Of a stretch of DNA of 64,000 bases, positions 44,776 through 53,453 are shown piece after piece. Numbering within the stretch: the first letter of the stretch is position 1; each line of letters starts with the position of its first letter. Below the pieces are notes generated by a model. That model worked only from the letters and a program-made list of their open reading frames with translations. It did not search any database and had not been told where the DNA came from. The position numbers were made by a program, and so were the translations under genes. Origin of the DNA: Roseovarius sp. SCSIO 43702 (GTDB taxonomy: Bacteria > Pseudomonadota > Alphaproteobacteria > Rhodobacterales > Rhodobacteraceae). Location of the stretch: positions 2,750,501-2,814,500 of the forward strand of contig NZ_CP080623.1 of assembly GCF_019599045.1 (NCBI RefSeq), in the 5' to 3' direction.

Positions 44776-45813
44776 TCAACCGCCAAGTCCCGCCACCTCG
44801 ACCGCGACCGCACAGCCATAGACCACGAAGATGAGAACGCTCTCGACCCCGATCCGCGCCGGCCCGTCGCGTTGCCGCAGGATCAGCCCGCCCAGAAGGA
44901 TCGCGGTCATCAGCATCCCGGTCGCCAGCCAGTAGAGATCGTTTGGCGTGGCCGCCGCGAAGATCGAGCCATCGCGATACGCCACGTCGGACGCGACGAG
45001 GAACAGCGTGTCGAACGTGTTGCCCCCGATGATGCCGCCCACGGCCAGTTGAAGCGCGCCGCGCCGCACGGCGACGAGCGTCGTGACCAGTTCCGGAAGC
45101 GAAGTGATGATCGCCGTCATCAGCGCACCCACCAGCGACGAGGAAAGCCCGTAGCGCGTGATGAAGGTCGCCCCGATCTGGCTGATCACCCAGCCCGAAA
45201 GTCCCATCACCATGACCAGCACCACGAAGATCATGGCGGGTTTCCGGGCGGATTTGCGCGCCTCGGCCTCGCTCTCGGGTTCGTCATGGCGCGTCTCGCG
45301 CGTCTCGACCGGCCGCCACATCGGCTCGTCGCTGACCTGCGACGAGAGGCGCACACCGTAGAGATAGGCAATGAACATCACGAGCGAGACGGGATGCACG
45401 CCGAAATACGCCACGTCCGGGCCCGCCATCGCGGCGATGGGCAGGCTCAGCAGGATGAGCAGCATCACCGCTTGGAAGAGGTTCGCAGGCTCCGCCGCGG
45501 CATGTTCGAGATTGGCGTTCTTGTGCAACGTGTCCGCGACGGCAAGAAAGAGTGTCTGCGCCGCGATCCCGCCCACCGCGTTCGAGACGGCGAACGAGGC
45601 GTCGCCGCTGCTGGCCGCGCTGACCGAGACCACGACCCCGGCGAGCGAGGTCGCACCGCCAAGCAGGATGCCGCCCGCCATCGCCTCGCCAAGCCGGGTG
45701 CGGTCCGCGATGACATCGGCGAGCGCGGTGGCCCGGATCGAGGCCGCCACCACGATGAGGGCTGCGACCGCGAACACGGCCAAGAGCCATGCGAGCGAAA
45801 GATCGTCGATCAC
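44776..45813 (-). CDS. Sodium/calcium exchanger family antiporter
   Basis: The 345-aa membrane protein has about ten helices in two inverted halves. The second alpha repeat is clear (ALMTAIITSLPELVTTLVAVRRG and VGGIIGGNTFDTLFLV). The first is degenerate (ATSLAGVVVSVSAASSG and VSNAVGGIAAQTLFLA), lacking the usual Glu, so ion use may differ from CaCA antiporters. A loop near 175-195 (ETRETRHDEPESEAEARK) is cytoplasmic. The substrate is inferred from family only. Confidence 0.85.
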   Translation of the reverse strand: MIDDLSLAWLLAVFAVAALIVVAASIRATALADVIADRTRLGEAMAGGILLGGATSLAGVVVSVSAASSGDASFAVSNAVGGIAAQTLFLAVADTLHKNANLEHAAAEPANLFQAVMLLILLSLPIAAMAGPDVAYFGVHPVSLVMFIAYLYGVRLSSQVSDEPMWRPVETRETRHDEPESEAEARKSARKPAMIFVVLVMVMGLSGWVISQIGATFITRYGLSSSLVGALMTAIITSLPELVTTLVAVRRGALQLAVGGIIGGNTFDTLFLVASDVAYRDGSIFAAATPNDLYWLATGMLMTAILLGGLILRQRDGPARIGVESVLIFVVYGCAVAVEVAGLGG

Positions 45814-46001
45814 GCGACGATCCGGGGGGGATTGAGACGCTTCATCGCAAGGCCAACCCGTCCCTCCCCGCCGGGTTCCCGCGGTCTCCTCCGTTCCGGG
45901 CCATATCGAGATGGTTCTCCGGCTCGGGTCGCGCCTCGGGTTAAGAAATTATTCGTATTCGTCGGGCAATCTCCGCGAACACAGCCTCACCCGGATCCCG
46001 C

Positions 46002-46664
46002 ATGCCGTCACGCTTCGACTCTCTCGCACCGCTGCTGCCCCTCCCGGGGCCGGCCCCGGCCCGTCGCGACATGACGGGCGATCCGGCGGTCACCCGGCTC
46101 ATGGTGTCATGGCTTGTTGCGCTCGACGGCACGACCTCCGTTCTCACGCGCGACGGGATGCGCCCCGCGGGTGAGCTCTCGACAGGCGATCACCTGGTCG
46201 CGCGCGGCGGCGACGAGGTCGCGTTGCTCGCCACGCACCGGCTGCACTTCCGCGCGCTGGGCGACCTCGCCCCGATCGAGTTCGGCCGCGGCGTGTTCGG
46301 CGCCACGGCCGCGACGCGCCTTCCGCCGGCCCAGCGTCTCCTCCTGGAAGGCTGGCGCGCGCAACAGGCCTGCGGACAGGTCGCCGCGCTCTTCGCCGCG
46401 GGCGACCTGGTGAACGGGATCAGCATTCGGCGCTGCGCCACCGGCACCGTCACCTCGGCGGTCTGTCTCGTGCCCGAGCGGTCGGCGACGGTGTCCGTGA
46501 ACGGGCTCTGGATCCGTTGCCGGGGCCTCGACGACCCCGATCTTCCCGGAGCGCTGCGCGCGGTACTCCCGCCGCCCGATCCTTTCATGCGGCCCCGTGC
46601 GCCGCTCGAGCTGCCGCTCGCGGGGGCCGAGCAGGCGCGCGCCATATGCGACGCGCCGCCCTGA
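46002..46664 (+). CDS. Divergent Hint-domain protein lacking the nucleophilic Cys
   Basis: The 220-aa protein keeps the Hint A-block outline (DGTTSVLTRDGMRPAGELSTGD) but with Ala in place of the first Cys, and RLPPAQRLLLEGW stands where LSPLHRVLI is in the paralogue. The Hint core covers most of the protein and is the most degenerate of the four in the window. Role unknown. It lies 37 bp from the convergent dapD stop. Confidence 0.72.
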   Translation: MPSRFDSLAPLLPLPGPAPARRDMTGDPAVTRLMVSWLVALDGTTSVLTRDGMRPAGELSTGDHLVARGGDEVALLATHRLHFRALGDLAPIEFGRGVFGATAATRLPPAQRLLLEGWRAQQACGQVAALFAAGDLVNGISIRRCATGTVTSAVCLVPERSATVSVNGLWIRCRGLDDPDLPGALRAVLPPPDPFMRPRAPLELPLAGAEQARAICDAPP

Positions 46665-46700
46665 CACGGCTCGATCCGGTCGCGGTCGCTCTCCGGTCGC

Positions 46701-47528
46701 TCAGTCGCGCAGAAGTTCGTTGATCGACGTCTTGGAACGGGTCTGCTCGTCGACGCGCTTGACGATCACCGCGCAATAGAGGTTCACGCCGTTCTTCGAC
46801 GGCATCGACCCGGACACGACGACCGACCCGGAAGGCACTTCGCCATACATGACCTCGCCGGTCTCGCGATCCACGATCTTGGTGGACTTGCCGATATAGA
46901 CCCCCATGCCGAGGACCGACCCCTCGCGCACGATGCAGCCCTCGACCACTTCCGAGCGCGCGCCGATGAAGCAGTTGTCCTCGATGATCGTCGGCCCTGC
47001 CTGCATCGGCTCGAGCACGCCGCCGATCCCCACGCCACCCGACAGGTGCACGTTCTTGCCGATCTGCGCGCAGGAGCCCACCGTGGCCCAGGTATCGACC
47101 ATCGTGCCCTCGTCCACGTAGGCGCCGAGGTTGACGAAGGACGGCATCAGCACCACGCCGGGCGCCACGTAGGCCGACTTGCGCACGATGCAGTTCGGCA
47201 CCGCGCGGAAGCCGGCGGCCTTCCACTCGGCGTCGCCCCATCCGGCGAACTTGCTGTCCACCTTGTCCCACCAGCCGCCGCCCTGCGGGCCGCCCGGCTG
47301 CATCTCCATGTCCTTGATCCGAAACCCCAGCAGCACCGCCTTCTTGGCCCACTGGTTCACCTGCCATTCACCGTCATCGCCGCGCTCGGCCACGCGCAGC
47401 TTCCCGCTGTCGAGCGCGTCGAGCGTGTCCTCGATCGCTTGCCGCGTCTCGCCGCCGGTGGCGGGCGTGATCGTGTCGCGCGCGTCCCACGCGGCTTCGA
47501 TGGCGGTTTCCAGGTGGGCAGTCGACAT
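46701..47528 (-). CDS. dapD: Tetrahydrodipicolinate N-succinyltransferase
   Basis: The 275-aa enzyme adds succinyl from succinyl-CoA to tetrahydrodipicolinate in lysine/DAP synthesis. A short helical N-domain precedes a left-handed parallel beta-helix with hexapeptide turns such as [21 protein letters not shown] and [15 protein letters not shown], here [16 protein letters not shown]. It trimerises and is cytoplasmic. It works in the same pathway as dapE upstream in the window. Confidence 0.95.
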   Translation of the reverse strand: MSTAHLETAIEAAWDARDTITPATGGETRQAIEDTLDALDSGKLRVAERGDDGEWQVNQWAKKAVLLGFRIKDMEMQPGGPQGGGWWDKVDSKFAGWGDAEWKAAGFRAVPNCIVRKSAYVAPGVVLMPSFVNLGAYVDEGTMVDTWATVGSCAQIGKNVHLSGGVGIGGVLEPMQAGPTIIEDNCFIGARSEVVEGCIVREGSVLGMGVYIGKSTKIVDRETGEVMYGEVPSGSVVVSGSMPSKNGVNLYCAVIVKRVDEQTRSKTSINELLRD

Positions 47529-47636
47529 GGCGGGCGCTCCTCGGTCGGGTCAAAGGCTCCACCGGCTATCGCGCAAAGTGGCGCGGGCGTCCAGACGATT
47601 TGCGACGCCCCGCGCCTGCCTTGCGGCGTGGCCCGG

Positions 47637-49223
47637 TCAGGCCAGGTCCTTGTAGCTCACTTCGGGCTTGTCGCTCCCGGTCTTGCCCCGCCGCGTGATC
47701 AGCCGGTTGAGCGCGTTGATATAGGCGCGCGCCGAGGCGACCACGGTGTCGGTATCGGCCGACTGCCCCGTCGCGATCTTGCCGTCTTCCTCGAGCCTCA
47801 CGCTCACCGTCGCCTGCGCATCGGTGCCCTCGGTCACGGCATTGACCTGGTAGAGCAGGAGCTTCGCGGCATTGGGATAACATTCGCGCACGGCCTTGAA
47901 GGTGGCATCGACCGGCCCGTCGCCCTGGCAGGTCGCGGATCGCTCCACCCCCTCGACCTCCATCTCGATCGCGGCCTCCGCCGGCCCGGTGCCGCAGATG
48001 ACCTTCAGGTTGATCAGTTCCAGGTGCATCTCCGCCTCACCGGCGGTCTGGACCAGCGCGAGGATGTCCTCGTCATAGACCTCCTTCTTGCGGTCGGCCA
48101 GATCCTTGAACCGCACGAAGATGTCCTTGAGCTGGTTCTCCCCCACCTCGTGGCCCAGCTCCTTCAGCTTGGCGCGCAGCGCCGCGCGGCCCGAATGCTT
48201 GCCCAGGGGCAGCGAGGTGCCGGTCATCCCCACATCCTCGGGGCGCATGATCTCGAAGGTCTCGGCGTTCTTGAGCATCCCGTCCTGGTGGATGCCCGAC
48301 TCGTGGGCAAAGGCATTCTTGCCGACGATCGCCTTGTTGAACTGCACGTTGAAGCCCGACACCGCCGCCACCCGGCGCGAGATATGCATGATCTTCGTCG
48401 TGTCGATGCCGGTGGTGTAGGGCATGATGTCGCCACGCACCTTCATCGCCATGACCACTTCCTCGAGCGCGGTGTTGCCCGCCCGTTCACCCAGGCCGTT
48501 CACCGTGCACTCGATCTGCCGCGCGCCGCCCGCGACGGCGGCCAGCGCGTTGGCCGTGGCCATCCCGAGGTCGTTGTGGCAATGCGTGGCGAACACGATC
48601 TCGTCCGCGCCCGGCACCGTCTCGATCAGGCGCCGGATCAGGTCGGCGCTCTCGACCGGCGCGGTATACCCCACGGTATCGGGAATGTTGATCGTCGTGG
48701 CCCCGGCCTTGATCGCGATCTCGACCACGCGGCAGAGGTAGTCCCACTCGGTCCGCGTGGCATCCATCGGCGACCACTGCACGTTGTCGCAGAGGTTGCG
48801 CGCATGGGTGACGGTGTCGTGGATGCGGTCGGCCATCTCGTCCTTGGTCAGGTCGGGAATGGCGCGGTGCAGCGGCGAGGTGCCGATGAAGGTGTGGATG
48901 CGCGGCCGCTTCGCATCGCGCACGGCCTCCCAGCAGCGGTCGATATCCTTGAGGTTTGCCCGCGCCAGGCCGCAGATCACCGCGTTCTCGGCCTGCTTGG
49001 CGATCTCGTTCACCGCGCGGAAATCACCCTCCGACGCGATCGGGAAGCCGGCCTCGATGATATCGACGCCCATCTCGTCCAGCAGCCCGGCGATCTCGAG
49101 CTTCTCGTCATGCGTCATGGTCGCGCCGGGGCTTTGCTCACCGTCGCGCAGCGTGGTGTCGAAGATGACAACCTTGTCCTTCGCCCCGTCGCTCACAGGG
49201 GTTTTCGTCGTCGTGTCGGTCAT
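47637..49223 (-). CDS. leuA: 2-isopropylmalate synthase
   Basis: The 528-aa enzyme condenses acetyl-CoA with 2-oxoisovalerate, the first committed step of leucine synthesis. The HMGL-like TIM barrel has FDTTLRDGEQSPG and the metal motif ATHCHNDLGMA. The C-terminal LeuA allosteric domain (about 400-520, LLLYQVNAVTEGTDAQATVSV) allows leucine feedback. ATG 49223 is preceded by a GAGA only. A leader peptide with leucine codons and two nested hairpins lie just upstream, suggesting control by leucyl-tRNA supply. Confidence 0.95.
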   Translation of the reverse strand: MTDTTTKTPVSDGAKDKVVIFDTTLRDGEQSPGATMTHDEKLEIAGLLDEMGVDIIEAGFPIASEGDFRAVNEIAKQAENAVICGLARANLKDIDRCWEAVRDAKRPRIHTFIGTSPLHRAIPDLTKDEMADRIHDTVTHARNLCDNVQWSPMDATRTEWDYLCRVVEIAIKAGATTINIPDTVGYTAPVESADLIRRLIETVPGADEIVFATHCHNDLGMATANALAAVAGGARQIECTVNGLGERAGNTALEEVVMAMKVRGDIMPYTTGIDTTKIMHISRRVAAVSGFNVQFNKAIVGKNAFAHESGIHQDGMLKNAETFEIMRPEDVGMTGTSLPLGKHSGRAALRAKLKELGHEVGENQLKDIFVRFKDLADRKKEVYDEDILALVQTAGEAEMHLELINLKVICGTGPAEAAIEMEVEGVERSATCQGDGPVDATFKAVRECYPNAAKLLLYQVNAVTEGTDAQATVSVRLEEDGKIATGQSADTDTVVASARAYINALNRLITRRGKTGSDKPEVSYKDLA

Positions 49224-49241
49224 GTCTGATCTCTTTTCTTG

Positions 49242-49319
49242 TCCTAAGCCCATGGCGCGAAACGGCACATCCTCTGAGCGGTCGCGCCGGGGAACGGCAC
49301 GCTCAGAGGCGGCTTAGGA
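49242..49319 (-). promoter_or_regulatory. Nested hairpins of the leuA leader
   Basis: The outer stem pairs TCCTAAGCC (49311-49319, minus sense) with GGCTTAGGA (49242-49250), 9 bp perfect. The inner stem pairs CCTCTGAGCG (49300-49309) with CGCTCAGAGG (49271-49280), 10 bp perfect. The outer 5' arm overlaps the last leucine codons of the leader peptide and the inner 5' arm overlaps its stop codon, so a moving or stalled ribosome changes which stem forms. No T-run follows, so control would be by translation or by Rho. Confidence 0.65.
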
Positions 49320-49389
49320 GAAGCAGGGCACGCGCACGGCTCCGGCGAACGCCAGGCGTGAAATCCGCGATATGCCCCTTACGTGTCAT
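49303..49389 (-). CDS. leuA leader peptide
   Basis: The 28-codon frame starts ATG at 49389 (MTRKGHIADFTPGV...) and ends ALLLLSRL, with four leucine codons in a row (CTG CTT CTC CTA) and one more next to the stop. It lies 79 bp before leuA on the same strand. The pattern is that of amino-acid attenuation leaders, where a shortage of charged leucyl-tRNA stalls the ribosome. No separate function is expected for the peptide. Confidence 0.72.
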   Translation of the reverse strand: MTRKGHIADFTPGVRRSRARALLLLSRL

Positions 49390-49518
49390 GCGCGCGACTA
49401 TAGGATCGCGGCCGCGCGAAGAAAACCCCTCAAATAGCGGCGCGACGCGGCCGGCGAACCGGATGAAATTTCCGGGTGGCGCATTGATCGCGCCGTCCGG
49501 CCATCTAGGTCTTCGCCC

Positions 49519-50184
49519 ATGGAAAACGCACTCATCATCGGCGCGTCGGGCGGGATCGGTCAGGCGATCACCGCCAGCCTGCGTCAGGCCGGAACGGCCG
49601 TCACCACCCTGTCGCGAAGCGAGGACGGGCTCGACATCACCGACGAGGCAAGCGTCGAGGCGGCATTGTCCCGGCTGGGTGAGCCCTTCGATCTCATCTT
49701 CGTCACCACCGGCGCGCTTGTCATCGACGGGGCCGAACCCGAGAAGGCGCTCGACCAGGTGACGCCCCGCGCCATGCTCGACCAGTTCAGGGTCAATTGC
49801 ATCGGGCCGTCGATGGTGCTCAAGCACGCCCGGCACCTCATCCCCCGCGACCGCCGCGCGGTTTTCGCCGCGCTCTCGGCGCGGGTGGGGTCGATCGGCG
49901 ACAACGGCATCGGCGGCTGGTATTCCTATCGCACCGCCAAGGCCGCGCTCAACCAGATGATCCACACGGCCGCCATCGAACTCCGGCGCACGCACAAGCA
50001 GTCGATCTGCGTGACCCTCCACCCCGGCACGGTGGCCACCGACCTCACCGAGAAGTATCTCGGCCGCCATTCCTCGGTAAAACCGTCCGAGGCCGCCGGG
50101 AATCTCCTGCGCGTCATCGAAGGTCTTGAGGCGCAGGATACGGGGCTTTTCTTCGATTGGGCCGGGAAGCGGGTCGAATGGTAG
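49519..50184 (+). CDS. SDR-family oxidoreductase (CsgA-like)
   Basis: The 221-aa protein has the Rossmann start MENALIIGASGGIGQAITASL and the catalytic YSYRTAKAALNQM (Tyr and Lys), as in classical short-chain dehydrogenases, with the Ser in ALSARVGSIGDN. The C-terminal HPGTVATDLTEKY is typical of the CsgA/C-factor-like subgroup. It overlaps the photolyase-like gene by 7 bp, so the two are co-expressed. The substrate is unknown. Confidence 0.88.
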   Translation: MENALIIGASGGIGQAITASLRQAGTAVTTLSRSEDGLDITDEASVEAALSRLGEPFDLIFVTTGALVIDGAEPEKALDQVTPRAMLDQFRVNCIGPSMVLKHARHLIPRDRRAVFAALSARVGSIGDNGIGGWYSYRTAKAALNQMIHTAAIELRRTHKQSICVTLHPGTVATDLTEKYLGRHSSVKPSEAAGNLLRVIEGLEAQDTGLFFDWAGKRVEW

Positions 50185-51707
50185 AACGGCTTGTACTGGT
50201 CCTGGGCGATCAACTGAGCCACGATGTCGCCGCGCTGCGCGACGCCGACAAATCCGCCGACGTCGTGGTCATGGCCGAGGTCACCGACGAGACGGGCTAT
50301 GTCCCCCACCACCCGAAGAAGATCGCGCTCGTGCTATCGGCCATGCGCCATTTCGCACAGGAGCTTGAGGATGACGGCTGGACCGTGGCCTATACCCGCC
50401 TCGACGATCCCGACGCCTCCAGATCCATCGTGGGCGAACTCATGCGCCGCGCCGAGGAACACGGAACCACCGACATCCTCGCGACCGCTCCCGGCGAATG
50501 GCGCCTGCGCGAGGCGCTCGAGAACGCACCCCTCTCGGTCCGCACCCTCCCCGATGACCGCTTCATCGCAAGCCAGCGGGAGTTCGACGACTGGGCCGAC
50601 GGGCGCAAGAGCCTGCGCATGGAGTATTTCTACCGCGAGATGCGCCGCAAGACCGGCCTTCTGATGGAGGACGGCGAGCCCGCCGGCGGCAAATGGAACT
50701 ACGACCACGAGAACCGCAAGCCCGCCGACCGCGACCTCTTCCGCAGCGAGCCGATGCAATTCACGCCCGACGACGTGACCGAGGACGTGCTCGCGCTGGT
50801 CGAGGACCGTTTCGGCGACAATTTCGGCACCCTGCGCCCCTTCACTTTCGCTGTCACGCGGGCCCAGGCGCTGCGCGCGCTCGATCATTTCGCGAAACGG
50901 CAACTGCCCGAATTCGGCGACTACCAGGATGCGATGCTCTGCGACGACCGCTTTCTCAACCACTCGCTCCTGTCGCCCTACATCAATCTCGGCCTGCTCT
51001 CGCCGCTCGAGGTCTGCGAACGGGTGGCGGAGGAATGGAAGGCGGATCGCGTGCCCATCAACTCTGCCGAAGGCTATATCCGGCAGATCATCGGGTGGCG
51101 CGAATACGTGCGCGGCCTCTACTTTCACGAAGGACCCGACTACCCCACCCGCAACGTGCTGGATCATGACCGCGATCTTCCGTGGATGTATTGGGGCGGC
51201 GAAACGCGGATGAATTGCGTGGCGCACGCCGTGGGGCAGACCCGCGACGAAGCCTATGCCCACCACATTCAGCGCCTGATGGTCACGGGCAATTTCGCGC
51301 TCCTGGCGGGGATCGACCCTCGGCAGGTCCACGAATGGTATCTCGCGGTCTATGTCGATGCCTACGAATGGGTCGAGGCGCCCAATACCGTGGGAATGAG
51401 CCAATGGGCCGATGGCGGCATCATCGCGTCGAAACCCTACGTGAGTTCGGGCAACTACATCGACAGGATGTCGGATTACTGCGCGTCCTGCGCCTACAAG
51501 GTCAAGGACAAGACGGGCGAGGATGCCTGCCCCTTCAACCTGCTCTACTGGCATTTCCTCGACCGGCACCGCAAGCGGTTCGAGAAGAACCCGCGCATGG
51601 CCCAGATGTTCGCGACCTGGGACCGGATGGACGCGGAGCGTCGCCGCGATGTGCTGAAAGGCGCCCGGCGCATACTCGACCGGCTGGATGCGGGCGAGAT
51701 CGTCTAG
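50178..51707 (+). CDS. Iron-sulfur bacterial cryptochrome/photolyase (FeS-BCP, PhrB-like)
   Basis: The 509-aa flavoprotein belongs to the prokaryotic (6-4) photolyase/CryB family. The N-terminal domain starts MVERLVLVLGDQLS and binds an antenna pigment. The C-terminal FAD domain has YIRQIIGWREYVRGLYF, WMYWGG and WVEAPNTVGMSQWADGG. The [4Fe-4S] ligands are expected at Cys in TRMNCVAHAVGQT and the DYCASCAYKVKDKTGEDACPF group (C-x2-C-x12-C). It repairs (6-4) photoproducts or senses blue light. The start ATG overlaps the SDR gene end. Confidence 0.93.
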   Translation: MVERLVLVLGDQLSHDVAALRDADKSADVVVMAEVTDETGYVPHHPKKIALVLSAMRHFAQELEDDGWTVAYTRLDDPDASRSIVGELMRRAEEHGTTDILATAPGEWRLREALENAPLSVRTLPDDRFIASQREFDDWADGRKSLRMEYFYREMRRKTGLLMEDGEPAGGKWNYDHENRKPADRDLFRSEPMQFTPDDVTEDVLALVEDRFGDNFGTLRPFTFAVTRAQALRALDHFAKRQLPEFGDYQDAMLCDDRFLNHSLLSPYINLGLLSPLEVCERVAEEWKADRVPINSAEGYIRQIIGWREYVRGLYFHEGPDYPTRNVLDHDRDLPWMYWGGETRMNCVAHAVGQTRDEAYAHHIQRLMVTGNFALLAGIDPRQVHEWYLAVYVDAYEWVEAPNTVGMSQWADGGIIASKPYVSSGNYIDRMSDYCASCAYKVKDKTGEDACPFNLLYWHFLDRHRKRFEKNPRMAQMFATWDRMDAERRRDVLKGARRILDRLDAGEIV

Positions 51708-51709
51708 GT

Positions 51710-53287
51710 CTACTCGGCCGGATCCTGGACGATTTCGGCGGCCGGCTCGGTCTCGTTTGCGTCCGGTGCGGCGGTTTCCTCCGCCGTGCTTTCCGCTTCG
51801 CCGCGCGGAGACGGCGTCGCCGCCTCGTCCGCCGTGGCTTCGCCAGATCCGCCCTCGGTCTCGCCCGTGACGATCATGGTGTCCTCGTCGGGCTTACCGT
51901 CGACCCACGTGCCGGTCACCTCCTCGCCGCTCGCATAGCGCATCGTGCCTTCGCCCTGGCGTTTGCCGTTGCGGAAGTTTCCCTCGTAGACGTCGCCGTT
52001 CGCGTAGGTCGCGACACCCTGGCCGTTGATCTCGCCATCGCGCCATTCGCCCTTGTAGGAAAAGCCCTCGGGCATGATGATCTCGCCCTCGCCATGACGC
52101 TGGCCGGCCTTGAACTGCCCGGTATAGACCGTCCCGTCGGGATAGGTCGCGACACCGTCGCCCTCGCGCTGGCCCTCGACCCAGTTGCCCTCGTAGCGAT
52201 AGCCATCGGCGTAGGTCATCGTGCCGAAGCCGTGGTTCTGGGCGTTCTTGAAGCTCCCCTCGTAGACGAGACCATTGGGATAGGTGGCCTTGCCCTCGCC
52301 CTCGATCACGCCTTCGACCCATTCGCCTTCATAGGTCGCACCGTCGGGATAGGTGATCTTGCCGGTGCCATGCGCCAAGTCGTTCGCGAATTCCCCCTCG
52401 TAGACCGAGCCGTCGGGATAGGTGACCTTCCCCTCGCCCGCGATCTGCCCATCCATCCAGCTGCCGGTATACTTGTAGCCGTCCGTGCCGGTGAAGGTGC
52501 CCTGGCCGTGGCGCTTGTCGTCCTTGAACTCGCCCTCGTAGACATCGCCGTTCTCGTAGGTGACGGTCCCGCGCCCCTCGCGCTTGCCGTTCGAAAGCTC
52601 GCCTTCATAGACATCGCCATTGGGCTGCGTCAGCGTGCCTTCACCTTCGATCTGTCCATCGACCCACCGGCCCTCGTAGACAAGGCCATCGGGCATGGTG
52701 AGCTTGCCCTGCCCGTGCCGCGCCCCTTTCTTGACTTCGCCCTCGTAGACGGCGCCATCGGGATAGGTGATCTTCGCCTCACCGTCCTTGACTCCGGCCA
52801 CCCAGTCACCCTCGTAGACGTAGCCGTTGGGCGACGTCATGGTGCCGCGCCCCGAATGCATCGCGTTCGAGAACCCGCCCTCGTAGCGCACCCCGTTGGC
52901 ATAGTTGGCCACACCCTCGCCGGTGATCTTGCCATCCTCCCAGGTGCCTTCATAGGTGCCGCCGTCGGTAAAGGTGATCTTGCCCACGCCGTTGGGCTTG
53001 CCCGCCACGAACTCGCCCTCGTAGACCGAGCCATTGGGGAACCGGGCAACGCCCGTGCCGCGGATCTCGCCATCCACCCAATCGCCGGTATAGGTATAGC
53101 CGTTCGGCAGGGTATAGGTGCCGGTGCCGTGCTGGAGCCCGTTCTTGAACGTCCCCTCGTAGACACCGCCGTCGTCATACTGCTTCGTGCGGATCTCGTC
53201 GTCCTGCGCCCAGGCCGTCCCCGCCGGACCGATGCCAAGCGCCACAACGACACCCGCCACCCACGCATTCCTGACCGAATTCTTCAT
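51710..53287 (-). CDS. Secreted MORN-repeat protein with 18 full repeats
   Basis: The 525-aa protein has a signal peptide (VAGVVVALGIGPAGTAWAQ) and then 18 complete and one partial MORN repeats of 23 residues, each like GDVYEGEFKDDKRHGQGTFT. A low-complexity acidic tail of Glu, Ala and Thr (from about 470) follows. The sixth-position aromatic alternates between F/V/L and W in successive repeats, giving a 46-residue super-repeat, with one phase slip after repeat 9. MORN arrays bind lipids or proteins. The role is unknown; periplasmic or envelope location is expected. A GC-rich hairpin (53309-53332) lies just upstream of the start. Confidence 0.9.
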   Translation of the reverse strand: MKNSVRNAWVAGVVVALGIGPAGTAWAQDDEIRTKQYDDGGVYEGTFKNGLQHGTGTYTLPNGYTYTGDWVDGEIRGTGVARFPNGSVYEGEFVAGKPNGVGKITFTDGGTYEGTWEDGKITGEGVANYANGVRYEGGFSNAMHSGRGTMTSPNGYVYEGDWVAGVKDGEAKITYPDGAVYEGEVKKGARHGQGKLTMPDGLVYEGRWVDGQIEGEGTLTQPNGDVYEGELSNGKREGRGTVTYENGDVYEGEFKDDKRHGQGTFTGTDGYKYTGSWMDGQIAGEGKVTYPDGSVYEGEFANDLAHGTGKITYPDGATYEGEWVEGVIEGEGKATYPNGLVYEGSFKNAQNHGFGTMTYADGYRYEGNWVEGQREGDGVATYPDGTVYTGQFKAGQRHGEGEIIMPEGFSYKGEWRDGEINGQGVATYANGDVYEGNFRNGKRQGEGTMRYASGEEVTGTWVDGKPDEDTMIVTGETEGGSGEATADEAATPSPRGEAESTAEETAAPDANETEPAAEIVQDPAE

Positions 53288-53453
53288 GCAAACCTGCCCC
53301 GATTGCCCGCGCCCCGCGCCGCCGGGGCGCGGGTCTGGGGAAATTTAGTGGACGCGCGACGCGGTGACAACGCACTTTTCCGAAATCGGCTTTCCCTCGC
53401 CCGGTCGAGCCGGTAATCACGAGGGCGATCCCGCCGCCCGGAGATGCCGCAAG

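Noticed and set aside
51897..53170. Regular 69-bp periodicity resembling a repeat array or CRISPR
   Set aside because: The period is the 23-codon MORN repeat within a continuous coding frame. There are no identical repeats with unique spacers.
53309..53332. 9-bp GC hairpin upstream of the MORN gene as a riboswitch
   Set aside because: A single simple stem without conserved riboswitch features; chance formation is likely in GC-rich DNA.
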